Positions 17,171 through 25,404 of a stretch of DNA of 64,000 nt are shown here, one piece after another. The notes under the pieces were generated by a model. The model did no database searches. It was not told the origin of the DNA and worked only from the letters and a program-made list of their open reading frames with translations. Source of the stretch: Adlercreutzia hattorii (GTDB lineage: Bacteria; Actinomycetota; Coriobacteriia; Coriobacteriales; Eggerthellaceae); assembly GCF_011405655.1 (NCBI RefSeq), contig NZ_AP022829.1:124001-188000 (forward strand), written 5' to 3'. Every line of letters starts with the position of its first letter. The first letter of the stretch is position 1. The position numbers and the translations under genes are program-made.

Positions 17171-18469
17171 TCAGGCGCCGAGGGCGCGCAGGGGAATGAC
17201 GTAGATACCCTCTTCGGCTTGGTAGGCATACTCGCCCGTGCCCGTCAGAACCGCCACGAATTCGGGCGGCCGGGTGCGCGCATGGGGGTTGCGCGTCACC
17301 TTCTCACGCACGCGCTTCAGAGTCGCCACGCCCGCATCGGCCTTCGCGATGCCCAGCTTGAACTCGAAGGCTGCCCACCGCCCGTCGGGCAGCTCGACTA
17401 TGGCGTCCGCCTCAAGGCCGGCGTCGTCGCGGTAATACCTCACCGGCACGGCCGGAGCATCGGGCAGCGCCTGCGCGTACACCATGAGGTCGCGCACGCA
17501 CATGTTCTCGAACACCAGCCCGAACGTCTGCCAATCGGCGAGAAGCGCCTCCTCGTTCATGCCGAGGAGCGCCACGGCCAGGGAGGGGTCGGCGAGGTAG
17601 CGCTTCGGCTTCACCGAGAGCCGTTTAGGGGATCGCCTCGCCGGCACCCAGCCCGGCACCTCTTCGATTACATACATATTCTTCAGCAGCTCGAGGTACG
17701 AGGCCACCGTAGCTGTCGTCGTCAAGGGCTCATCGCCGCCCGATACGTCCGCGAGAAGCGTCTTGTAAGTTGCTGCCTGCCCCAGGTTTCGCGCGAGGGA
17801 AAGCGCGATGCGCCGTGCCAAACCTCCGTCTCGGCCGTGGCGCGGGACGCTTTCCGAGAACAATAGGTTCAGGTACTCCCTTGCGGTGAGAAGAGATTGG
17901 CTCGGGGAAAGATCCAACGTCTCGGGCCAACCACCGCGGCACGCCGCAGCGGCAAGGGAGGCCGCGTCCCCCGGCACCGTGGCCCGCGCAAATTCTCCGC
18001 GGAAAAGCGCGGCCAGGGAAACCTGACCTGTCGAGTCGCCCGATTCGGCAAGGCTCATCGGGTGCATGCGAATGCGGCCTATGCGGCCGGCGCCGCTGTG
18101 CATCGCTCTCGCCTGATCCTCGTCTTTCGCGAGAGGGGTGGAAGAGCCCGTTAAAAGCCACGCGCCGCGCAGCCCCCGCTTGCGATCCACGGCATGGCGA
18201 ACGGTGTTCCAGATGGCCGGTGCAAGTTGCCACTCATCAATGACGTGGGGCTGCTCGCCCGCAAGCATCGCCTGAGGGTCGGATTGGGCTAGGGCCAGGG
18301 CGTCGTCGACGTAGCTGACGCTTTCGCCGTGGCGACAGGCCGTCCAGGTTTTCCCGCACCATTTCGTTCCGGCCACTTCCACCGCCCCGAAAATCTCAAG
18401 GTAGCGGCGCACTTGGTCGTCGACAATGCGAGGCAGGTATTCGTCTCGCGGAGGCAGTTCGTTGGGCAT
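17171..18469 (-). CDS. AAA ATPase with DUF4143 domain (copy 2)
   Basis: 432 residues. The Walker A is GTKWCGKT (34-41), Walker B is HVIDEWQ (about 76-82), then a WLLTGSSTPL sensor strand and RIGRIRMHPMSLAESGDS. A DUF4143 half follows (GGWPETL, SYLELLKNMYVIEEVP) with a nuclease-like strand YYRDDAGLEADAIVELPDGR then WAAFEFKLG. It is only distantly related to copy 1, so this is not a recent duplication. It starts 59 bp downstream of a perfect four-unit 23-bp iteron array, which suggests the repeats are an operator or target. The IS3 element ends about 10 bp beyond its stop. Confidence 0.8.
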   Translation of the reverse strand: MPNELPPRDEYLPRIVDDQVRRYLEIFGAVEVAGTKWCGKTWTACRHGESVSYVDDALALAQSDPQAMLAGEQPHVIDEWQLAPAIWNTVRHAVDRKRGLRGAWLLTGSSTPLAKDEDQARAMHSGAGRIGRIRMHPMSLAESGDSTGQVSLAALFRGEFARATVPGDAASLAAAACRGGWPETLDLSPSQSLLTAREYLNLLFSESVPRHGRDGGLARRIALSLARNLGQAATYKTLLADVSGGDEPLTTTATVASYLELLKNMYVIEEVPGWVPARRSPKRLSVKPKRYLADPSLAVALLGMNEEALLADWQTFGLVFENMCVRDLMVYAQALPDAPAVPVRYYRDDAGLEADAIVELPDGRWAAFEFKLGIAKADAGVATLKRVREKVTRNPHARTRPPEFVAVLTGTGEYAYQAEEGIYVIPLRALGA

Positions 18470-18527
18470 AGCGCGCTCCTGTTCGCGTTTCGCTTCTTAG
18501 CGCATTGTAGCCTTTACCGGGTGTTTC

Positions 18528-18619
18528 CGATAGTCACTTTGCAAAATCCTAAAATTTCACTTTGTATTTTCCGACATTCTCACTTTGCAAAATCCGAAGA
18601 TTCCACTTTGTATTTTCCG
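18528..18619 (-). repeat. Perfectly phased 4 x 23-bp iteron array upstream of DUF4143 ATPase copy 2
   Basis: On the minus strand four units of exactly 23 bp follow without gaps, two beginning CGGAAAATACAAAGTG and two beginning (C/A)GGATTTTGCAAAGTG, in alternating order. The shared core is GGA(A/T)3-4(T/A)(G/A)CAAAGTG. Two helical turns per unit would place all sites on one face of the DNA. The array ends 59 bp before the ATPase start. Confidence 0.85.
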
Positions 18620-18661
18620 GATTTTGCTTCGAGCTTCGAGCAGGCGGATGTCAAACCCCCC

Positions 18662-18780
18662 AATCTTGGCGTGGCGGGCACCAGATCCCGGCTCCTGAAG
18701 AGGGACGATTGATTGTCATATTCAAAATAACGAGATTTTACAAGAAAAACGAGACTTTCAGGTACAAAATAACGAAGATT
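18662..18780 (+). repeat. About 120-bp direct repeat, left copy
   Basis: Shares AATCTTGGCGTGGCGGGCAC, then a GATTGATTGTCATATTCAAA block and a CAGGTACAAAATAACGAAGA end with 19760-19881. The second half contains AACGAGATT/AACGAGACT/AACGAAGATT units at about 19-23 bp spacing, the same A-tract-plus-GA style as the DUF4143-linked iterons. No ATPase follows it. Together with the right copy it flanks the Rpn gene. Confidence 0.85.
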
Positions 18781-18947
18781 GGAAGGGGCGAGCTGTAGCG
18801 CTGTTAGATTTTCGGCAGCGAGATCTTCGGCAATCCTGCTTCGGGAAGGAGAACCTCACCGCACTTGCGGCTCGTGCCGAAATCCAGTGTCACTCGCTAT
18901 GAAATCAGCGCAGCTGGAAACGGGAATAATCAGTAGGGCGTTTTGCG

Positions 18948-19721
18948 CTATAGGGAGTACTCTTTCAGGAGGCGCTCTAGGGCTTCCTGATCACCAAGAA
19001 GCAAAATGTCTTGCTCTCTCCCGTCTGCGAGAAGGCGGTTGATTAACGCTGAGATGCGAGCGGCCTCTTCCTTCTTTCCTTGCTCGAGGCCTTGCTCGAG
19101 GCCTTGCTCGAGGCCCTGCTCGAGGCCCTGCTCGAGGCCCTGCTCTTCTCCGGCCTCATAGCCCTGCTTGAACCCCACTTCGCTATAGAACTTCTTAGCT
19201 TGGCGAACACGACGCTCGGCGTTGGCCTCCACAGTACTGACGGATATCATCTCGCTCATCACCTTATCATCGTCGTTGGCCGCTACAACCAGACGGTCAA
19301 TTTGGGCCACAAGATCATCGCCCTCCGTAACGGTACCGTCCTCGATGTATTGTAGCAAGGATCGCAGCTTCTCGTCGTCCTCTTTTACCCACGCGCTTCC
19401 GTTAAGGACGATCCACGTGCAGCGCGTATCCAGCTGACAGTCATTATTCTCCAAGCACCTCGGTTCAATGGTATACACGGGGAGACCGCAGCCGAACGAA
19501 TCGTGAACGCAGAGAAAGATAATATAGCTGCGAGGTAAGTCCTCGTAGTCATCTCCTTTGTGGAGCAGATCGCTATCGATCACCGATTGGTAATAGCGGA
19601 GTCTGCATCCAAGGTAGTATTCAGCCTGCGCTTGCATTTCGATGTTGAAGGCTTTTCCCTCCCCTTTTACATAAGCGTCGAGCCTCACGCCGCGACCCTC
19701 AATGCTGGGATCAATTGACAA
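18948..19721 (-). CDS. Rpn-family PD-(D/E)XK nuclease/putative transposase, 5'-truncated (copy 2)
   Basis: The 257 codons start abruptly at SIDPSIEGRGVRLDAYVKGE, i.e. in the middle of the family's nuclease core (GVRLDAYVK...FNIEMQ supplies the D and ExQ residues). It continues with LRYYQSVIDSDLL and YIIFLCVHDSFG. The N-terminal 50-60 residues normally present are absent and the only start is a TTG. The C-terminal region carries EQGL repeats from a 12-bp tandem repeat, then a conserved helical tail (INRLLADGREQDILLL). It is bounded by two direct repeats of about 120 bp, so it may have been delivered or cut back by recombination between them. Confidence 0.7.
   Translation of the reverse strand: MSIDPSIEGRGVRLDAYVKGEGKAFNIEMQAQAEYYLGCRLRYYQSVIDSDLLHKGDDYEDLPRSYIIFLCVHDSFGCGLPVYTIEPRCLENNDCQLDTRCTWIVLNGSAWVKEDDEKLRSLLQYIEDGTVTEGDDLVAQIDRLVVAANDDDKVMSEMISVSTVEANAERRVRQAKKFYSEVGFKQGYEAGEEQGLEQGLEQGLEQGLEQGLEQGKKEEAARISALINRLLADGREQDILLLGDQEALERLLKEYSL
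19080..19139. repeat. 12-bp tandem repeat (5 units) inside the Rpn gene
   Basis: Five consecutive TTGCTCGAGGCC/CTGCTCGAGGCC units encode EQGL on the minus strand. Both Rpn genes in the window have in-frame repeats in this linker, but the nucleotide units differ (12 bp here, 24 bp at 3433), so they arose separately. Confidence 0.85.
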
Positions 19722-19759
19722 AGGCCTCAGCCAACTTGGGAGATGGGAACCAAACCGCT

Positions 19760-19881
19760 AATCTTGGCATGGCGGGCACCAGGTCCCGGATCCTGAGGAG
19801 GGACGGTTGATTGTCATATTCAAAATAACGAGGTTTTACAAGCAAAAAAACGAGAACTTCAGGTACAAAATAACGAAGATT
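19760..19881 (+). repeat. About 120-bp direct repeat, right copy
   Basis: Matches 18662-18780 with scattered substitutions and 1-3 nt indels in the A-tracts. It ends about 20 bp before the stop of the signal-peptidase gene at 19901. AACGAGG, AACGAGA and AACGAAG are spaced 22 and 23 bp apart here. Confidence 0.85.
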
Positions 19882-19900
19882 TGTTGGCGGAGGCGCTGCA

Positions 19901-20509
19901 TTATTGCCTCGCGAGGGAGGCTATGGCGGTGCCGATTATGGAGAAGGCGGCGCCCATGAGGACGACCCAACCCAAGACGAGCTTTCCCGGCAGCGACGCC
20001 AGCGCCATGACGAAATACCCGATGCCCGGTATCTGGTTCACGGCGCGGCCGACCACGTTGTCGTACAGCGCCGGATGCGCGTCGATGCCTTCGTTGGCGT
20101 CGCCGCGGGTGATCAGTTCGCAGTCTTCGTAAAGGTTTTCCTCCACGCGGTGAATGACGACTTCGTCATTGCGCCAGAAGACCGCCACGTCACCCACGGC
20201 TAACGCCTCGGGCTCGATGGGTTCGGCGTACACGAGGCTGCCCACGGGAAATGACGGCTCCATGGATCCCGATACGATGGTATAGGATTGCAATCCCATG
20301 AAGCGCGGCGCCACTGTTGCGCTGATAGCCAGCAGGGCAACCGCCGCCAGGAGCACGGCACCGACGATCGAGCAGAGCCGCGACACAATGCGCAACCGCG
20401 CGAGGCGCTTCTTAACGTCGCGCGCAAATGCATCCGACGTCTCCGCCGGCCCTGAAACGCCGAGCGAACCTGCCGGTATGTTAGCTACTGCATCAGTCAT
20501 GGAAATCAT
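19901..20509 (-). CDS. sipW: SipW-type signal peptidase I
   Basis: 202 residues with a cytosolic N-terminus of about 45 residues, a membrane helix (IVGAVLLAAVALLAISATVA), the catalytic Ser82 in SGSMEPSFPVGS, and a WRNDEVVIHRV strand with His120. This is the Ser-His pattern of ER/archaeal-type (SipW) peptidases rather than the Ser-Lys of LepB. A C-terminal helix pair follows. SipW-type enzymes usually serve dedicated substrates (biofilm or pilus proteins). It lies directly downstream of the two surface-protein genes (20659 and 25405) in the same orientation, so those are its likely clients; this is inference. A long inverted repeat separates it from the LPXTG gene. Confidence 0.85.
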   Translation of the reverse strand: MISMTDAVANIPAGSLGVSGPAETSDAFARDVKKRLARLRIVSRLCSIVGAVLLAAVALLAISATVAPRFMGLQSYTIVSGSMEPSFPVGSLVYAEPIEPEALAVGDVAVFWRNDEVVIHRVEENLYEDCELITRGDANEGIDAHPALYDNVVGRAVNQIPGIGYFVMALASLPGKLVLGWVVLMGAAFSIIGTAIASLARQ

Positions 20510-20575
20510 GGGGTCGATGGATTGTTTGCTCTGTCTTTTCCTTAGTCAATAGCTCATCTTTTACTATCAAGCACA

Positions 20576-20611
20576 GATACGCGCGAAGCCCCGAAGAGCC
20601 TCGCGCGTATC
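20576..20611 (-). terminator. Inverted repeat between the LPXTG-like gene and sipW
   Basis: An 11-bp stem (GATACGCGCGA / TCGCGCGTATC) with a GC-rich 14-nt loop. There is no T-run on the minus strand, so it may be an RNA-processing or attenuating hairpin that lowers sipW expression relative to the surface gene rather than a full terminator. A related CGCGCGAAGC hairpin occurs in the leader at about 27860. Confidence 0.45.
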
Positions 20612-20658
20612 CCTCATGGTATCTCAATCAGGCGGTTGCCTGCGACTCCCGACACATC

Positions 20659-23600
20659 CTAGTTCTCGTCATCCTTTCCTGCACGACGCCGGCGGCCGGC
20701 CACGATAAGGGCGATCAGACTCGCCAGCACGATGAGGCCGATGCCCAGGATCGGCAGCATGTCGCCAGTCTGGGCCAGAATCGTGCCCAGCGGCACCTCG
20801 CGGGTGGTTTCGTGCTCGCGCTGCTCGACCTCTTCAGCGTCCATCATAGTGTCGTAGAGGGTGATGGTGTTGTCGGACAGCTCGGCGTTGCCGTTTTCCG
20901 TGCCCTTGGTGATGGTCACGTTGCCGTAGTTGTCGATGACGAACTCAACGTCGTTGGCCAGGCGGTACTCACCGGGAGCCTCCACCTCGCGCAGGAGGTA
21001 AGTGGTGCCGACGTTCAGTGTCTTCGCCAGCTTCTGGGGAGCCTTGCCCGAAGTCCAGCTGGCCACTTCCTTTCCCGATTCTTTATCGAGGATGACCAGC
21101 TTGGCGCCTTCCACCCATTCGTGGGTGCGCGTGTCCAGCTTGTTCACCTCGATTTGGGTGGTTTCGTCGTAGACGCCGCCGTCCTTGTCGTAGGTCAGCA
21201 GGATGTTGCCGTCGGCGCTGTGGCCGGGCTTGGTCTGGTCATCGGCCGCGGTCGCCTCGGCTTGGGCGGCGATGGCAGCCTGCAGAGCCTGAGCCTCAGC
21301 AGCGGCCAACGGAGCGGCAGCGGCTTCCGTTTCGGCGGCGTCGAAGTACTTGGTGTCAGTGTGCTTCAGGGCATAGCCGTTGGCGGACGTCGCATCTTCC
21401 ACGAGGTAGAAGTAGGGGCTGCGGAACTCGCTCACGGTATGGCCCGCGGGCGCAGCCGTTTCCTTGAAGTAGTACAGGTTGTTGGTGGCAAGGCTCACGT
21501 TCTTGTAGGTGATCCAGCCGCCCTCCTCGGAGGTCGCCTCAGCGAGCCAAATGTCGCCCTGCGGGTTCTCGTTCACCATGTACAGCGCGTAAGTGGCGCC
21601 CACCAGGCCCTCATCGCGATCGGATACGCTGGTCTTGCGCACCTGCAGATCCATCGGACGCGCCTTGTTGTTGATGGTCGGGTGCCAATCGGGATTCAGC
21701 TTCGACATATCGCCGATGTTGCCCGGCTGGGTCTCATAGTCGGCGTACTGCTCGTCGAAGCGGACGTTCTGGTTGGCCGCGGCGTCCCACCAGCCGTAGT
21801 ACATGTCGGTGCACACCAGCTGACCGGTCGCCTCATCTTGCTCGATGACCGTGGTGAAGGTGATCACCTGATCGCTGTACAGCACGGATTGGTCGTTCAT
21901 GCCGCCCTTGCTGGTGTCCTCGATGACGCGGTAGTAATAGGTGCCGGGCTTGGTGTAAGCCAGGCAGCTGGGGTTCTCGAGGTCGCCGGAAACGTTGTTC
22001 GCCTTGTCGAAGTCGACCATGCCGAACTCGTCGTTAGTAGTGGCGGAGATGAGCTCGCCCTCGGTGTCGTTGTAGTTCGCCACCTGAATGAGCTTGAAGG
22101 CGAACTCGCCAGACTTGATGGCGCGGCCCTCGAGGTTCTTGACGATCTTCGGATCGACGTAGCACACCTGATCGACCGGCTCGCCGCTAGCAGTGTACAC
22201 GCTATAGCTGGCAGCGCTGATCAGATCGTAGGTGTCGGTATTGTAGAACGCTGGGAGCTCGCCTTCGGGAAGGGTCAGCGGGTTCAGCGAGGAGTTGATG
22301 TCGTCAGCGTAACCGAGCACCGTTCCAGTGGCGGTGAGGTTGCGCGTATTGGCAGCGTCTTCCGCGACAGTCACCTTCACGACATAGGCCGTGGTGTCCT
22401 TGACGGCCTCATCGCCGTCCTCGGTGATGAGGTAGTAGTGGTCGCCCACATCGTTCTGGAAGCCCTCGCCTTCGCCTTGCTGCTCATAGTTGATTGCGGG
22501 GAAGGAGATGAAGGCGTGGCCGTCGGTGAGGTCGGCGGCGGCAATGCTGGCCGTCCACTGCTGGAGGTTGTCGTTCGACACGAGCACGTTCGCCAACGGC
22601 TCACCGGCTTCGGGGGCGCGCTCGATCTCCTGCAGAGTAAAGCTGCAGTCATGCGGAGCGCCCAAGCCATAGAAGAACTTGTCGGCCTTGAACTGCCAGG
22701 TACCCTTGGGCGTGGCCACATTGGTGAAGGTGACGCCGATATCACCGGCTACTTCCTGCAGCTCACTCGAATCGGAAACCGTCTTGTAAACCTTCTTGGC
22801 CGTGCTCAAGCTACGGCCGTCTTCAGACAGCGTCGTGGTGATCTTCACAAGATAGGCCGTGGTGTCGTACACGACGCCCGCCGTTGCGCCTGGCTGCTCG
22901 GCAATGACGTACCAGTGGGTTTCTTCGGCAGTTGTGGGTGCATAGTTGAATTTGAAGGTCTTGGCGTCTGTTCCTGAAACTACCTCGGAGGTAGAGTCGG
23001 CTACCGCGATGGTGGCTGTCTCGTCCGAAGCCGTCAGCGCCTGCTCGGCCAGATTGACGGAATTCTTCAGCGTAATCTTGTTACCAGCCTGATCCACCAG
23101 GGAGTCGATATTCGCCGTAACATCCTTAAGCCCGAATGTGAATGTGTTAGCCGCGATGCCATCAGCGATCTTCGTCACCGGAATGTTCACAGACGTCTTC
23201 AAATCCAGCGTGTTCGTAACTGTTGCAGCATCGTCGCCCGATTGATTGCCAATCTGCACCGAGTTGACCGTGGTGGTGTAGGTCGTGGAAGTCAGGAGAA
23301 CGTTGTTGTCCTTTTCTTTGTAGCTAGCCACCTCTTTTTTGACATTCAGACTGACATGAACATCGATACCGTCGGGAATAGAAGACACAAAACCCGCGTC
23401 TTTCTGTTCATTAGTTAATATCTCCTTCAAAGAGAAGGTTTTTTCTTTCGGGCCTTCGGTACTGAAACCAGGCAATATAAATTTCAGATCACCGTTCTCG
23501 GTGTATCCTTCGTATGTCTCATTCGTTTCTTTGTCAGTTAACTCGAAGCGGAAAACGTCATCGGAGCCAATGTCTAGAAGATCACCCAAGCTGTTAACAA

Positions 23601-25389
23601 TTTTCTTCGTCAGTGAAACCGTGTAAGGGTTCACCGTGGTTTTTTCTTCCGTGTCGAACTTTCCGAACTTGATCGCGCCGTTGCAGGCAATACCACCGCC
23701 GTGAGTTCCACTTTTGTTTCCTGTTATGATGACACTTCGAGCTATGTTCACATTATCGGCAGTAGCCGTGTTAGTAAGACAAAGGGTGGCATCATGGGAT
23801 TCATAGCTCTGGCCCACAGGAATACCGATTTCCCTTGACCACAATCCAGTATCGCTCACCGAACAACCGTTCACGGGAGGCATGCCAACCTCGAACCCCC
23901 GCCAAGCAAGAGTTTCTCCATCCCCACGCACGAGAGTATTATCCGCAGAAACATAGCTCGCGAGAGTACAATAATAGTCTTGTGCAAGATCAACCTTAAA
24001 AGACTTGCTCACATAATCCTTATTTTCAAGAGTATATTTTGTGCTCCATCCGTAGGTAAGCTTACCATCGACTACGTTGCCAGGATTCTCCCCGTTTAGT
24101 AATTTGTCAATTTCGCCTTCGCCCATACCAGTAAGGAAGAAGTCGCCCGAGGGAACATTCTTACCAGAAGAAACAACAGACGCAGGAACATTGAACCGCA
24201 GCACCGTATTCAAAGGATAGCTCGTTCCCGAAGCAGTGTTCTTGAACACTGCGGCGCTGCTTTCCAGCTGGCCTGCACTGGTTGTTTCCTTCTCTCCGAT
24301 AATAATTTTCGCATGAGGGCAGCCAGCAACGCCTCCACCCAGACCAGCAGCGCTGTTGTTCGTAATAAGGGCAGAGGGAATCATCAAGGTGCCATTATTG
24401 TTGATATAAATGCCACCGCCGCCCCAGTCGGTAGTAGTCTCTGTTTCATTGTTAATGATGGAACCACCAGTTATCTTGGTGTCTTTTGCGTCAGTAAAAA
24501 TTCCGCCGCCTTCATGGGCACGCAAAGGACCATCGGAGTCATCCGTTTTATCGGGGTCTTTTGCTTTGTTACTGGAGATCTCGCCGCCCGTCATTTCGAA
24601 GTGACAACCATTCCACACGAATACACCGCCACCAGCGCCCGCTTCGTTCTTGGTGATGGCGCCGCTGTGCATGATGAAGCTAGCCCCGTCGTTCACAAAA
24701 ACGCCGCCGCCTACCGTGCCTGCGCCGTTGTTGAAGTTACCAGGGCTCTCCGATCCTTTGCCACCTGTAACGGTTGGTCCTACACCGTTTTCTGTGCCGA
24801 GAATGACCTTGCTGTTAGAACCAACTATCGCTATGACAGAACTGATACCCGATCCCTGGATTGTGCCTGCCCCCACAATGGACAGCGTAGCGCCGCTGGT
24901 CACTCTGATGTCGCTGTGAAGCGTGCCATTGACGGTGAGGGTGTAGGCTCCATTCCCGCTGAAGGTCAGAGGGCTAGAGGTGTTGGTCACGTCGCCTTCA
25001 ATGGTATGCGATTCGTTGTTGGCCAACGCCGTGGAAGTCGTATCCGCGGGAGTTTCGGCGCCTGCGTCGGGATTCTCCTCGGGGAGCGCCGTCGCCATGA
25101 TCCCGGCCTCTTCGCCTGCAGGCGGCTCTTCCCCATCGAGAGTTGCACCGTCTAAAACGTTTTCTTCTGAGAGGACCCCCTCCTCTTCACCTTCAGCATT
25201 TTCCGCACCTTCGGCGCCTTCCAGATCGTCCGTATCTTCGACGGATTCTTCCGTGCCCGTGTCGGCTAGGACGTCGTCCTTGGAGCCGTAGGCGATGTTG
25301 ATCTGGGGGACAAGGGCGACGATCAGTAGGATCGACAGGGCGATTCCCAAGAATTTGATGATCGATTTGTTCTGCAGCAACTTGGTCAT
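20659..25389 (-). CDS. Giant LPXTG-like (LAQTG) surface protein, beta-helix plus pilin-type domains
   Basis: 1576 residues. A signal peptide (IIKFLGIALSILLIVALVPQ) and an acidic stalk are followed by a Gly/Asn-rich parallel beta-helix region of about residues 130-580 (repeated GGGVFVNDG, GGGIYINNNG, GGGVAGC strands, as in polymorphic adhesins). Several Spy0128/FctA-like pilin domains come next (FRFELTDKETNE, FTFGLKDV, FKLIQVANYNDTEG), then Cna-B/SpaA domains (LQVRKTS...GATYALY and IEVNKLDTRTHEWVEGAKL). The C-terminus is LAQTGD, a helix and RRRRAGKDDEN: a sortase signal with Ala in place of Pro. Lys/Asn-Asp/Glu isopeptide bonds are typical of such domains. The sortase itself is not in the window. 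Confidence 0.85.
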   Translation of the reverse strand: MTKLLQNKSIIKFLGIALSILLIVALVPQINIAYGSKDDVLADTGTEESVEDTDDLEGAEGAENAEGEEEGVLSEENVLDGATLDGEEPPAGEEAGIMATALPEENPDAGAETPADTTSTALANNESHTIEGDVTNTSSPLTFSGNGAYTLTVNGTLHSDIRVTSGATLSIVGAGTIQGSGISSVIAIVGSNSKVILGTENGVGPTVTGGKGSESPGNFNNGAGTVGGGVFVNDGASFIMHSGAITKNEAGAGGGVFVWNGCHFEMTGGEISSNKAKDPDKTDDSDGPLRAHEGGGIFTDAKDTKITGGSIINNETETTTDWGGGGIYINNNGTLMIPSALITNNSAAGLGGGVAGCPHAKIIIGEKETTSAGQLESSAAVFKNTASGTSYPLNTVLRFNVPASVVSSGKNVPSGDFFLTGMGEGEIDKLLNGENPGNVVDGKLTYGWSTKYTLENKDYVSKSFKVDLAQDYYCTLASYVSADNTLVRGDGETLAWRGFEVGMPPVNGCSVSDTGLWSREIGIPVGQSYESHDATLCLTNTATADNVNIARSVIITGNKSGTHGGGIACNGAIKFGKFDTEEKTTVNPYTVSLTKKIVNSLGDLLDIGSDDVFRFELTDKETNETYEGYTENGDLKFILPGFSTEGPKEKTFSLKEILTNEQKDAGFVSSIPDGIDVHVSLNVKKEVASYKEKDNNVLLTSTTYTTTVNSVQIGNQSGDDAATVTNTLDLKTSVNIPVTKIADGIAANTFTFGLKDVTANIDSLVDQAGNKITLKNSVNLAEQALTASDETATIAVADSTSEVVSGTDAKTFKFNYAPTTAEETHWYVIAEQPGATAGVVYDTTAYLVKITTTLSEDGRSLSTAKKVYKTVSDSSELQEVAGDIGVTFTNVATPKGTWQFKADKFFYGLGAPHDCSFTLQEIERAPEAGEPLANVLVSNDNLQQWTASIAAADLTDGHAFISFPAINYEQQGEGEGFQNDVGDHYYLITEDGDEAVKDTTAYVVKVTVAEDAANTRNLTATGTVLGYADDINSSLNPLTLPEGELPAFYNTDTYDLISAASYSVYTASGEPVDQVCYVDPKIVKNLEGRAIKSGEFAFKLIQVANYNDTEGELISATTNDEFGMVDFDKANNVSGDLENPSCLAYTKPGTYYYRVIEDTSKGGMNDQSVLYSDQVITFTTVIEQDEATGQLVCTDMYYGWWDAAANQNVRFDEQYADYETQPGNIGDMSKLNPDWHPTINNKARPMDLQVRKTSVSDRDEGLVGATYALYMVNENPQGDIWLAEATSEEGGWITYKNVSLATNNLYYFKETAAPAGHTVSEFRSPYFYLVEDATSANGYALKHTDTKYFDAAETEAAAAPLAAAEAQALQAAIAAQAEATAADDQTKPGHSADGNILLTYDKDGGVYDETTQIEVNKLDTRTHEWVEGAKLVILDKESGKEVASWTSGKAPQKLAKTLNVGTTYLLREVEAPGEYRLANDVEFVIDNYGNVTITKGTENGNAELSDNTITLYDTMMDAEEVEQREHETTREVPLGTILAQTGDMLPILGIGLIVLASLIALIVAGRRRRAGKDDEN

Positions 25390-25404
25390 GTCGTCCTCCT
25401 CCCT

